Counted from the first letter of the stretch, positions 51,074-59,106 are shown. The stretch is 64,000 nt of DNA from Sphingomonadales bacterium (GCA_027483465.1 JAIXUQ010000008.1:62001-126000), one strand, 5' to 3'. Notes: generated from the letters alone by a model not told the origin. Numbers and translations: made by a program.

Positions 51074-53044
51074 ATGAGTGAATTCCGCATGACCGACAGC
51101 AGCGCCACCCTGAGCCCCGATCGCACCGAAGCCGAACGCAGCGGCGACAACGGGGACGCGCTGGCGGCCAGCCTGGCGCAGGGCGTGCTGGCCGCGGCCA
51201 CCGCAGCCGCCGCCCGCCCGGCCGAAGTGCGCGGCACCAGCGACATCCTGCCGTGGAAATTCCACGTGACAGTGGATCGCAGCCGCGATGCGCTGCTCAC
51301 CGATTTCGGCAAGGACACGCTGGACGACCGCTATCTGCTGCCCGGCGAATCCTATCAGGATCTGTTTGCCCGCGTCGCCGCCGCCTATGCCGACAATGCC
51401 GATCATGCCCAGCGCCTCTATGACTATATCAGCCGGCTGTGGTTCATGCCGGCCACCCCGGTGCTCTCCAACGGCGGCACCGGCCGCGGCCTGCCGATCA
51501 GCTGCTATCTGAACAGCGTCTCCGACAGCCTGGAAGGCATTGTCGGCACCTGGAACGAGAATGTCTGGCTCGCCTCCCGCGGCGGCGGCATCGGCACCTA
51601 TTGGGGCCGGGTGCGCGGCATCGGCGAACCGGTGGGCCTCAACGGCAAGACCAGCGGCATCATCCCCTTCGTGCGGGTGATGGACAGCCTGACGCTGGCC
51701 ATCTCCCAAGGCAGCCTGCGCCGCGGTTCGGCCGCCTGCTACCTGGATATCTCCCACCCGGAGATCGAGGAGTTCCTCGAAATCCGCAAGCCGTCGGGCG
51801 ATTTCAACCGCAAGGCGCTCAATCTCCACCACGGCGTGCTGGTGACCGACGCGTTCATGGCCGCAGTGCGCGACGGCACCAGCTTTGACCTTGTCAGCCC
51901 CAAGACCGGCGAGAAGCGCGGCCAGGTGGATGCGCGCGCGCTGTTCACCAAGCTGGTCGAAACCCGCCTGGCCACCGGTGAGCCCTATATCATCTTCATC
52001 GACGAGGTGAACCGCACCATGCCCAAGCACCAGCGTGATCTGGGGCTGAAGGTGTCCACCTCCAATCTCTGCTCGGAAATCACCCTGCCCACCGGGCCGG
52101 ACCATCTGGGCAACGACCGCACCGCCGTCTGCTGCCTCTCCAGCCTCAATATCGAGACCTGGGACGAATGGCAGGGCCACCCGCAGTTCATCGAGGATTG
52201 CATGCGCTTCCTCGACAATGTGCTGCAGGATTATATCGACCGTTCCGAACCGGCCATGCACCGCGCCGCCTATGCCGCGATGCGCGAACGCTCGGTCGGC
52301 CTGGGCGTGATGGGCCTGCACAGCTTCTTCCAGGCGCGTGGGCTGCCCTTTGAAAGCGCCATGGCCAAATCCTGGAACATGAAGATCTTCAAGCATATCC
52401 GCGCCCAGGTCGATCAGGCGTCGATGACGCTGGCCGTCGAACGCGGGCCGTGCCCCGATGCCGCCGACATGGGGGTGATGGAACGCTTCAGCTGCAAGAT
52501 GGCGATCGCACCCACCGCCAGCATCAGCATCATCTGCGGCGGCACCTCGGCCTGCGTCGAACCCATCCCGGCCAATGTCTATACCCACAAGACACTCTCG
52601 GGCAGCTTCGTCGTCAAGAATCCCTATCTGGAAAAACTGCTCATCGCCAAGGCGAAGAACAGCGACACGGTGTGGAATTCGATCCTCGAACGCGGCGGCT
52701 CGGTGCAGCATCTCGATTTCCTCACGCCCGAGGAAAAGGCCACCTATCGCACCGCCTTCGAAATCGATCAGCGCTGGCTGATCGAACTGGCGGCCGACCG
52801 CACGCCGTTCATCGATCAGGCCCAGTCGCTCAACCTGTTCATCCCGGCCGACGTGGAAAAATGGGATCTGCTCATGCTCCACTACCGCGCCTGGGAACTG
52901 GGCATCAAATCCCTCTATTATCTGCGCTCCATGAGCGTGCAGCGCGCCGGGTTCGCCGGCGGCGTGGAAGCCGACAACACCTCGGAAGCGCCGGTGATCC
53001 AGGTGGAACGCCGGGATTATGACGAATGCCTGGCTTGCCAATGA
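51074..53044 (+). CDS. nrdA: Ribonucleoside-diphosphate reductase, catalytic (alpha) subunit
   Basis: Class I ribonucleotide reductase large subunit, reducing NDPs to dNDPs. 656 residues. Active-site cysteines occur in PISCYLNSVS, SNLCSEITLP and VCCLSSLN; the C-terminal redox pair is CLAC (Cys652, Cys655), relaying electrons from thioredoxin/glutaredoxin. The usual 90-residue N-terminal ATP-cone is absent: after a low-complexity lead the catalytic domain begins at DILPWKFHVTVDRSRDALL. Overall dATP shut-off may therefore be lacking. ATG 51074 used; an ATG five codons in is possible. nrdB follows after a 513-base repeat-rich gap. Confidence 0.97.
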   Translation: MSEFRMTDSSATLSPDRTEAERSGDNGDALAASLAQGVLAAATAAAARPAEVRGTSDILPWKFHVTVDRSRDALLTDFGKDTLDDRYLLPGESYQDLFARVAAAYADNADHAQRLYDYISRLWFMPATPVLSNGGTGRGLPISCYLNSVSDSLEGIVGTWNENVWLASRGGGIGTYWGRVRGIGEPVGLNGKTSGIIPFVRVMDSLTLAISQGSLRRGSAACYLDISHPEIEEFLEIRKPSGDFNRKALNLHHGVLVTDAFMAAVRDGTSFDLVSPKTGEKRGQVDARALFTKLVETRLATGEPYIIFIDEVNRTMPKHQRDLGLKVSTSNLCSEITLPTGPDHLGNDRTAVCCLSSLNIETWDEWQGHPQFIEDCMRFLDNVLQDYIDRSEPAMHRAAYAAMRERSVGLGVMGLHSFFQARGLPFESAMAKSWNMKIFKHIRAQVDQASMTLAVERGPCPDAADMGVMERFSCKMAIAPTASISIICGGTSACVEPIPANVYTHKTLSGSFVVKNPYLEKLLIAKAKNSDTVWNSILERGGSVQHLDFLTPEEKATYRTAFEIDQRWLIELAADRTPFIDQAQSLNLFIPADVEKWDLLMLHYRAWELGIKSLYYLRSMSVQRAGFAGGVEADNTSEAPVIQVERRDYDECLACQ

Positions 53045-53119
53045 CGGCAGGCGGCGCCCCCTTGCCCGGCCATCCTGCCGGGCAGCGCACCGGCCGGGAT
53101 GCTGCCCGGCCGGAGGGAC

Positions 53120-53165
53120 AGGGGGATTGGGCCATGGACTCCACGACCCATGGCCCAATCCCCCT
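53120..53165. repeat. Perfect 18-bp inverted repeat (hairpin)
   Basis: Arm 53120-53137 (AGGGGGATTGGGCCATGG) is exactly complementary to 53148-53165, with a 10-base loop. 76 bases after the nrdA stop; no T-tract follows, so it is not a standard terminator. Confidence 0.9.
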
Positions 53166-53182
53166 CCCAACCGGTTTCGCAA

Positions 53183-53232
53183 TCCTCCCCCCCTGGGGGA
53201 GGTGCCGACCGCAGGGAGGCGGAGGGGGCGGC
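53183..53232 (+). repeat. Intergenic repeat element, copy 1
   Basis: Begins CCTCCCCCCCTGGGGGAGG and continues GTGCCGACCGCAGGGAGGCG to a G-rich end. This CCTCCCC-GGGGAGGTG...GGAGGGGGC pattern is widespread between genes in Alphaproteobacteria. A second, reversed copy lies at 54946-55001. Confidence 0.65.
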
Positions 53233-53274
53233 AAGCGCCGCACTCACTTGCTCGCAACTGGGCAAGAAATTTTT

Positions 53275-53516
53275 GCCTCCGGCGGGCTTTTTCTTGCCTC
53301 CGGCGGGCAGGGGCTGAGCCCCTGCACCCACTCTCGTTGGGTTCGGGCTTCGGCTCCGGTGGGTGCGCCCGGCGCGAAGCGCGATCAAAAGCCTGCGGCG
53401 CACGTTCAAAAGCCTGCGGCGCTGGGTGGTCTTCCGGATTGGGGCGCGCACCAGCGAAAGTGGGTGCAGGGGCTCAGCCCCAGCCCGCCGGAGGCAGAAA
53501 AACGCCCGCCGGAGGC
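53275..53516. repeat. 56-base inverted repeat pair with 130-base spacer
   Basis: Left arm 53275-53330 and right arm 53461-53516 are complementary at 52 of 56 positions. Each arm holds two copies of the 13-mer GCCTCCGGCGGGC (or its complement, with minor changes) and a self-complementary GCAGGGGCTCAGCCCCTGC core. As RNA it would fold into a very stable long hairpin between nrdA and nrdB. Confidence 0.85.
53385..53422 (+). repeat. Tandem direct repeat of 17 bp
   Basis: TCAAAAGCCTGCGGCGC occurs at 53385-53401 and 53406-53422, period 21, within the spacer of the 56-base inverted repeat. Confidence 0.8.
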
Positions 53517-53557
53517 CTCTTCTTCTTCTTCATTCTACTCGACACAGGACTGATCCC

Positions 53558-54610
53558 ATGCCGCTTCTGCAAGCCTCCAAGAGCTACAAGCCGTTCGAAT
53601 ATCCTTGGGCCTATGATTTCTGGAAGCGCCAGCAGCAGATCCACTGGATGCCGGAGGAGGTGCCGCTGGGCGAGGATTGCCGGGATTGGGCGCAGAAGCT
53701 GACCGATCACGAGCGCAACCTGCTCACCCAGATTTTCCGTTTCTTCACCCAGGCCGATGTCGAGGTGCAGGATTGCTATCACGACAAATATGGCAGCGTG
53801 TTCAAGCCGACCGAAGTGAAGATGATGCTGACCTCGTTCTCCAACATGGAGACGATCCACATCGCGGCCTACAGCCATCTGCTCGACACGATCGGCATGC
53901 CCGAAAGCGAGTATAGCGCCTTCCTCAACTACAAGGAAATGCGCGACAAGCATGATTACATGAACACGTTCGGCGTGAGCAGCAACGAGGATATCGCCAA
54001 GACGCTGGCGATGTTTGGCGGCTTCACCGAAGGCCTGCAATTGTTCGCCAGCTTTGCCATGCTGATGAACTTCCCGCGCTTCAACAAGATGAAGGGCATG
54101 GGGCAGATCGTGTCGTGGAGCGTGCGCGATGAATCGCTGCACTGCGAAGGCATCATCAAGCTGTTCCACAGCTTCTGCGCCGAAACCGGCGTGCTCACCG
54201 CGCGCATCCGCGATGATATCGCCGATGTGTGCCAGCGCACCGTGCGCCTGGAGGATGCGTTCATCGATCTGGCTTTTGAAATGGGCCCGGTGCCGGGGAT
54301 GACGCCCAAGGACATCAAGAAATATGTCCGCTTCATCGCCGATTGGCGCCTGAAGCAGCTGGGCCTGCAACCGATCTACATGATCGAGGAGCACCCGCTG
54401 CCCTGGCTCACGCCGCTCTTGAACGGCGTGGAGCACGCCAATTTCTTCGAAGCCCGCGCCACCGAATATTCCAAGGCCGCCACCAAGGGCAATTGGAACG
54501 AAGTGTGGTCCGCCTTCGACGCCCGCAAGGCCGCCAAGGCCGCCAGCGAAGCCGTGCCAGCCAATGTGGACGACGCGCAGGGCGGCCTGCTGGGGGTGGC
54601 GGCGGAGTAA
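53558..54610 (+). CDS. nrdB: Ribonucleoside-diphosphate reductase, radical-generating (beta) subunit
   Basis: Builds the diferric-tyrosyl radical used by NrdA. 350 residues. Metal ligands and radical residue appear as Asp67 (TQADVEV), then Glu98, His101 and Tyr105 in NMETIHIAAYSHLLD. The second ligand helix is DESLHCEGIIKLFH, and the C-terminal tail that docks on NrdA follows a Lys/Ala-rich stretch. No N-terminal ATP-cone, so neither subunit carries one. ATG 53558 has AGGA upstream; an in-frame extension to 53363 reads through the repeats and is rejected. Confidence 0.97.
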   Translation: MPLLQASKSYKPFEYPWAYDFWKRQQQIHWMPEEVPLGEDCRDWAQKLTDHERNLLTQIFRFFTQADVEVQDCYHDKYGSVFKPTEVKMMLTSFSNMETIHIAAYSHLLDTIGMPESEYSAFLNYKEMRDKHDYMNTFGVSSNEDIAKTLAMFGGFTEGLQLFASFAMLMNFPRFNKMKGMGQIVSWSVRDESLHCEGIIKLFHSFCAETGVLTARIRDDIADVCQRTVRLEDAFIDLAFEMGPVPGMTPKDIKKYVRFIADWRLKQLGLQPIYMIEEHPLPWLTPLLNGVEHANFFEARATEYSKAATKGNWNEVWSAFDARKAAKAASEAVPANVDDAQGGLLGVAAE

Positions 54611-54732
54611 GGGGCCGAGATTTGATTTTGAAGGATACCGAATGAACGATGAGGCGCCCGACAGGCTCTGTTGGGCACCTCAACGTTTTCGACTAATCTG
54701 CTGCGGGTTGTTCCTGTCCGTTCTGAGTGGTG

Positions 54733-54918
54733 ATGCGCATGGCAATAGACCCAAGCGACAAGCCTGACCATGCCGAGCCGAGGCGGGTTTTGGGGCGGCG
54801 GATGGGGCCGGATTTTGATCGGCAGGCGTGGCTTGCGGAGAATCGGGCGGCGATCGCGGAATCGAATGCCTATGTCGAGAAGCATGGTTTGCCGTTGGCG
54901 CGGTTTCGGCAGTTTTAG
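54733..54918 (+). CDS. Truncated CcdA-type antitoxin fragment, no CcdB partner
   Basis: 61 residues (59 if the ATG at 54739 is used). The C-terminal half (QAWLAENRAAIAESNAYVEK then HGLPLARFRQF) matches the toxin-binding tail of CcdA antitoxins. The N-terminal half lacks the ribbon-helix-helix DNA-binding motif and is charged and disordered-looking. No ccdB frame follows; repeats and the usher gene on the other strand come next. It may be a relic or a stand-alone antitoxin. Shine-Dalgarno is weak. Confidence 0.6.
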   Translation: MRMAIDPSDKPDHAEPRRVLGRRMGPDFDRQAWLAENRAAIAESNAYVEKHGLPLARFRQF

Positions 54919-54945
54919 GGGCTGATATTGTTGGGGTGGTGTTTG

Positions 54946-55001
54946 CCGCCGCCCCTCCGTCGCCTTCGGCGCCACCTCCCCATCCTGCGGCTGGGGAGGA
55001 T
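54946..55001 (-). repeat. Intergenic repeat element, copy 2 (reversed)
   Basis: Read on the minus strand it follows the pattern of the element at 53183: CCTCCCC, loop, GGGGAGGTGGCGCCGAAGG, then CGACGGAGGGGC. It lies just after the antitoxin fragment. Confidence 0.6.
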
Positions 55002-55032
55002 CACTATCCACATGCGCGCCTGACAACGAATC

Positions 55033-55065
55033 GGGTGCAGGGACGAGTCCCTGCCCGCCGGAGGC
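55033..55065 (+). repeat. Third copy of the GTGCAGGG...CCGCCGGAGGC repeat
   Basis: GGGTGCAGGGACGAGTCCC followed by TGCCCGCCGGAGGC. It is the same unit as in the arms at 53275-53516, but the hairpin core is GCAGGGAC-GA-GTCCCTGC instead of GCAGGGGCT-C-AGCCCCTGC. It sits just beyond the 3' end of the usher gene. Confidence 0.75.
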
Positions 55066-55083
55066 TCCCTCTTGTAAATCCCC

Positions 55084-57657
55084 TCAGCCCAGCGGTGGCA
55101 GCAGCAGGCGGGTTTGCTGGTCGAGGTGGGTGGGGGTGAGGGTGAGGCTGGTGGCGGGTTGGTCGCCGGCCTGGATCAGGTAGGTGCCGGGTTTCAGGCT
55201 GTCGAACAGCACATGGCCTTCGAAGTCGCTGCGGGCGGTGGCGATGGGTTTGTGGTCGGGGGTGAGCAGGCTGACCTCGATGCCGGCGCGCGGGGTGGTT
55301 TCGTTGGCGCTGGCGAGCAGGACCTGGGCGTCGATGCTGCCGGTGATGTGGAGCGGGATGGCCAGCGCGCGGACTTCGCCGGGGCGCAGGCTGAGGCGTT
55401 CGCCGGCGCGGGCGGGGCGCAGGGTGAAGTCGCTGAGCGAGGCCAGTTGGGTTTCGATGTCGATGCTGCGGCCGGTGGGCAGGCCGCGCAGCAGGGTTTG
55501 CCCGTTGCTGCCGGTGGTTTCGCCGCGCAGGGCGTTGCCGACGATGAAGCGGCCGCCGGCCACCGGGGTTTCGCCGGGATCGCGGGTGCCATCGCCGTCG
55601 GTATCGATGAACAGATCGGGCACGATGGCGCCGCCGCGTGACAGGCCGGCCGGGGCGCCGTGCCAGCGGCCGCGGTTTTGCCAGAGGCCAACGGTGAGGC
55701 CGATGGTGGCGCGCCAGCCCTCGCCGCTGCGGGCGATGCCGGCGGAAAGGCCGAAATTGCCGAGGCGGCGGTTGAAGGCGACGCCGGCGGCGATGCGGCG
55801 GCGCTGCGCCTGCCAGCCCAGATCGAGGGTGACGCTGTTGGCGCCGGCCGTGCGCGCGGCGCTGAGGCCGAAGCCGGCGAGGCGCCAGCCCTGGGCCAGC
55901 GTGGCGTCGATGCCGCCGCGCACCCGCCAGGCCCCGGCGCGGCCGGCCAGGCCCAGGCTGGTGCTGCCCTGCCAGTTGGTGCCGCCTTGCCGGGTGAGGC
56001 CCAGGCTGGCGCTGCCCTGCAGGCCGGCCAGCGGCACGGCGATGCGGGCGGCGACATCCTGTTGCTGGCCGCCGCCGCGGCGGGTGGCGGTGGCGGCGCG
56101 CAACTGCCAGGGCAGGCTGAGCCGGCCGAACGCCAGCCGGCCTTGCGCGCTGAGGCTGGCGCGGGCGGCGAGTTCGCGCACCAGCGGGGATTGCTGCGGG
56201 CCGGCATCGCGGCCGTGGCGGGCGGCATCGAACAGCAGATCGGTGCCGCCCAGCCGGCGGGCGAGGCGCAGTGCGCCGCCGATGCCGCCCAGCCCGTCGC
56301 GCGCCACGGTCGCGGCCCACAGCGTGCCGGCATGGCCGCCGTTCAGGCCCAGTGACAGGCCGGGATCGCCGGCCAGCGGCGCGTTGAGGCCGAACCGGGC
56401 GGTGACTTCGGGGGTGACGCCCCAGCCAATGCTGGCAAAGCCGGCGGCGCCGCTGGTGCCGCGCACCGGGGCGGGGCCCCACAGCGGCCGGCCGCCATCG
56501 ATGAAGCCGATGGCATAATCCACTTCATTTTCGGCGTTCATCTCGGTGCCGACCAGGCGGGTGAAGGCCTGTTCGCTGGTCTCGCCATGGGGGCCATAGA
56601 GGCGCACGCGCCAGCGGTTTTCGCCGATGCGCACCGGCAGTTTGGCAAAGCGCCACTGGCCGCTGGCATCGGGGGTGCGGGTGGCGGCGATCAGCTGGTC
56701 CTCGTGCCAGAGTTCCGCTTCCCAGCCGGGCGGCAGCGGGCCGGAAAGCTCGATCTCGTCCACCAGATCGGCGCGCCACGGCGGGCGGGAGGCGATCACC
56801 AGCCCGCGCCCCGACAGGGCATCGGCGATCAGCGGCTGGGCCGGGCTGGCCACATCGCCAAGCGCGACCGAGCGGGCGTGCAGCGGCCCGAGCAGATCGG
56901 GCGTGTCGCGCGCTTCGGCCAGGGTGAAGCCCAGCGCCGGGGCGGCCCGGCGGGCGAGCGACAGGCTGGCGCGGGCCGCCAGGCCAAGGATCTCGCCGCT
57001 GGCCTGGGTGGCCAGCACCGCCTCCCCGTCCAGCCCCATGGTGGCGGCCAGATCAAGGCTCCACAGGCGGGTGCCGCCGGCCGGGGCCGGGGCGAGCGGG
57101 AAGGCCGGGCGCAGGGTTTCGGGGTGCAGCCGGGCCTGGCGCTCGGCGCGGTCAAGCCGCATCAGCACCGGCAGCGGCGCCGCCGCCTCCAGCAGCAGGC
57201 GCTGGCTGACCGGATCATGCGCCAGGCTGATCGGCAGCAGGCGCGGCAGGCCGGCCAGTGGCAGGCACGGCCCGCTGGGGCTGGGCAGCAGTGCGGCGGC
57301 CGGGATGGCGATGCGGCGGCGCGGTTCGGGAAGGGTGAGGGCGATGCCGCCGCCTTCGGGCTGATGGTCAAGCTCCAGCGCATCGAGCAGGGCGGCGGCC
57401 ACCACGCAGGCGCCCTGGCCGGGGCCGAGATCGTGCAGCGGCACCGCATCGGCCAGCCGCCGGCCGCCGGCAAACAGGCCGGGCAGGGCGAGGCCATCGG
57501 CGGCCTGGCCGGATTTCCCGTCCGGCTTTTCGCTGCCGAACAGATCATCGAAGATGGAGGCGCCGGCCGGCGGCGTCTGGGCGGCGCTGGCCGCTGCCAT
57601 CAGCAGGGCACAAAGCGCCGCCAGCCACCGCCCGCCGGGCGGCAGGCGGCGGCGCAT
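55084..57657 (-). CDS. Outer-membrane usher of an alternative chaperone-usher pathway
   Basis: 857 residues with a signal peptide (LAALCALLMAAASAAQ). N-terminal periplasmic part, then a long beta-barrel region of alternating strands (GSASLGLTRQGGTNWQGSTS, WRLAGFGLSAARTAGANSVT), then a C-terminal domain opening with DTDGDGTRDPGETPVAGGRF, a Ca-binding-like loop common in this usher group. It would secrete and assemble the DUF4402 subunit encoded two genes upstream. AGGATG precedes the ATG. The upstream chaperone gene ends 22 bases before. Closest to non-classical ushers; similarity to PapC is weak. Confidence 0.75.
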   Translation of the reverse strand: MRRRLPPGGRWLAALCALLMAAASAAQTPPAGASIFDDLFGSEKPDGKSGQAADGLALPGLFAGGRRLADAVPLHDLGPGQGACVVAAALLDALELDHQPEGGGIALTLPEPRRRIAIPAAALLPSPSGPCLPLAGLPRLLPISLAHDPVSQRLLLEAAAPLPVLMRLDRAERQARLHPETLRPAFPLAPAPAGGTRLWSLDLAATMGLDGEAVLATQASGEILGLAARASLSLARRAAPALGFTLAEARDTPDLLGPLHARSVALGDVASPAQPLIADALSGRGLVIASRPPWRADLVDEIELSGPLPPGWEAELWHEDQLIAATRTPDASGQWRFAKLPVRIGENRWRVRLYGPHGETSEQAFTRLVGTEMNAENEVDYAIGFIDGGRPLWGPAPVRGTSGAAGFASIGWGVTPEVTARFGLNAPLAGDPGLSLGLNGGHAGTLWAATVARDGLGGIGGALRLARRLGGTDLLFDAARHGRDAGPQQSPLVRELAARASLSAQGRLAFGRLSLPWQLRAATATRRGGGQQQDVAARIAVPLAGLQGSASLGLTRQGGTNWQGSTSLGLAGRAGAWRVRGGIDATLAQGWRLAGFGLSAARTAGANSVTLDLGWQAQRRRIAAGVAFNRRLGNFGLSAGIARSGEGWRATIGLTVGLWQNRGRWHGAPAGLSRGGAIVPDLFIDTDGDGTRDPGETPVAGGRFIVGNALRGETTGSNGQTLLRGLPTGRSIDIETQLASLSDFTLRPARAGERLSLRPGEVRALAIPLHITGSIDAQVLLASANETTPRAGIEVSLLTPDHKPIATARSDFEGHVLFDSLKPGTYLIQAGDQPATSLTLTPTHLDQQTRLLLPPLG

Positions 57658-57679
57658 GTTGGCATCCTGGGTTGATGGC

Positions 57680-58495
57680 TCAGAGCGTGGCGGTCAGGCT
57701 GGAAAGCACGCGGCCCAGCTGGGCCGGTTCGGCGCTGTCGGTGGAGACATAGGCGATCGTCACCCGCTTGCCGGCCAGCCGGGCGCGCACATCGGCGGGC
57801 AGCGGCAAGATCACGTCGCGGCTGGTGTTGGGCGTGTAGATCGCCACGCCGCGCACCAGCCAGGCCGGCTGCTTCTCGCCGGCCACGGTCAGGCTGATGT
57901 CGCCATAGGTGGACCGGCTGCCGGCGCGGGCCAGCTTGATCACCAGCTGATTGTCTCCGGGTTGCGCGAGGGCGGCGCTGTTCAGCGTCACCTGGGCATC
58001 CAGGCTGCCGACGCGCAGGATCACCGGCACGGTGATGGAGCGGATGGCGATCAGTTCGATCGAGAGGCTGTTGTCGGGCCGGTCACCGGTGGCCACCGTG
58101 CTGCGCCCGGCGCTGACCGGGGCGGACATCAGCCGCAGGTGGCTGCGATATTCGCCGGGGGCCAGATCGGCGGCATCGGCCATGATGCGCACCACCTGGC
58201 GGGCACCGGGTTCCAGCACCAGCTGGCGCGGGGAAAAGCGCAGCTTGTCGGCGGCGAAGCGTTCATCGGGCAGGGCGGTTTCGGCGGCTTCCAGGCCACC
58301 ATCGCTGCGCATGCGGCGGTTTTCCAGCGCCAGCCGGAAGGCGGCGGGTTCGGCGCCCTTGTTGACCAGCACGAGTTCGGCCGAACGGCTGGCCGGGGAG
58401 AGGACGACGCGGGTGGGGGCAACCAGCAATTCGGCATGGGCCGGAGCGGCGGCGGCAGCCACGGCGGCAACGGCCACGAACAACGGGAATTTCAT
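57680..58495 (-). CDS. Periplasmic pilus chaperone (PapD-like)
   Basis: 271 residues. Signal peptide (VAVAAVAAAAAPAHA) then an N-terminal immunoglobulin-like domain (LLVAPTRVVLSPASRSAELVLVNKG ... RFSPRQLVLEPGARQVVRIM), the pattern of fimbrial chaperones, with SIELIAIRSITVPVILRVG as the interdomain strand. It should hold subunits until delivery to the usher encoded next. Weak ribosome site. The hairpin at 58559 separates it from the upstream pilin gene. Confidence 0.85.
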   Translation of the reverse strand: MKFPLFVAVAAVAAAAAPAHAELLVAPTRVVLSPASRSAELVLVNKGAEPAAFRLALENRRMRSDGGLEAAETALPDERFAADKLRFSPRQLVLEPGARQVVRIMADAADLAPGEYRSHLRLMSAPVSAGRSTVATGDRPDNSLSIELIAIRSITVPVILRVGSLDAQVTLNSAALAQPGDNQLVIKLARAGSRSTYGDISLTVAGEKQPAWLVRGVAIYTPNTSRDVILPLPADVRARLAGKRVTIAYVSTDSAEPAQLGRVLSSLTATL

Positions 58496-58558
58496 CGGAA
58501 CAGACCTTCGGATGGCAGGGGTTGGCCTGTGGGGAGTGAAAAGGGGGGTGGGGGGTTG

Positions 58559-58592
58559 GGCAACCGGCGCAGCCCTTGCCAGGCCGGTTGCC
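58559..58592 (-). promoter_or_regulatory. Intercistronic hairpin between pilin and chaperone genes
   Basis: 10-bp perfect stem GGCAACCGGC / GCCGGTTGCC (58559-58568 with 58583-58592) and a 14-base loop, just after the pilin stop. No T-tract. Such hairpins often protect the abundant pilin message or reduce read-through to the assembly genes. Confidence 0.55.
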
Positions 58593-58614
58593 CTTCCCCC
58601 CTGCCACGGAGCTC

Positions 58615-59106
58615 TTACTGATACTCGACCGCGACGGTGAAGCTGCCCTTGTACTGGCCGGCTTCCTGACGCACGCCCACTTCCAGCGTGCCGCCCACGG
58701 TGAAGCTGTCTTCACCCTTCAGCAGCTGGCCCTTGGCCTTGGAGCCGGTGAAATCGGCCACGCGCATGGCGGTGCCGTTGCCGTTCACGATCTTGATCTC
58801 CTTGGGCAGCGAGATGGTGTAGAAGGCATCGGCTTCGCCGGTCACGGCAAAGGCGGCGGCGGTGTGGTCGCTGGTCAGGCAGGTCAGGGCCGGGCCGCAG
58901 ACGCGGGCGCCATCGGCATCCACCGAAACCTTGTCGGCCACCGTGGTCGACGGGGCGATGGTGCCGAAATAGAGATCGGCGGTGCGGCTGATTTCCAGCG
59001 GGGCGATGATCTTGGCGCCGGCGCCGGCATCGGCGGTGGCAGCAGCGGCAGCGCCGGCCGACAGCACGGCAACCAGGGTGAGGGCAGAGGCAATCATGGT
59101 CTTCAT
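58615..59106 (-). CDS. DUF4402 fimbrial-type subunit (probable pilin)
   Basis: 163 residues. Signal peptide (SALTLVAVLSAGAAAAA), then a DUF4402 domain: KIIAPLEISRTADLYFGTIA, VCGPALTCLTSDHTAAAFAV with a Cys pair, and a C-terminal beta strand ending GSFTVAVEYQ, typical of donor-strand-exchanged subunits. First gene of the pilin-chaperone-usher operon. GAAGGA precedes the ATG. Confidence 0.85.
   Translation of the reverse strand: MKTMIASALTLVAVLSAGAAAAATADAGAGAKIIAPLEISRTADLYFGTIAPSTTVADKVSVDADGARVCGPALTCLTSDHTAAAFAVTGEADAFYTISLPKEIKIVNGNGTAMRVADFTGSKAKGQLLKGEDSFTVGGTLEVGVRQEAGQYKGSFTVAVEYQ

Larger units (their letters stand above)
53045..53557 (+). other. Repeat-rich non-coding spacer between nrdA and nrdB
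   Basis: 513 bases without a gene. It contains a perfect 18-bp hairpin, an alphaproteobacterial type intergenic repeat, a 56-base inverted repeat pair and a 17-bp direct repeat, listed separately. GCC/GGC-rich hairpins also flank 53060-53110. Confidence 0.7.

Noticed and set aside
53385-53422. Possible CRISPR-like array in the nrdA-nrdB spacer
   Set aside because: Only two copies, period 21, no cas genes; a simple tandem duplication.
54642-54767. 41-codon frame with a GAAGGA ribosome site after nrdB (MNDEAPDRLCW...)
   Set aside because: Codon use and composition are not convincing and it overlaps the antitoxin fragment in another frame; kept out of the gene list.
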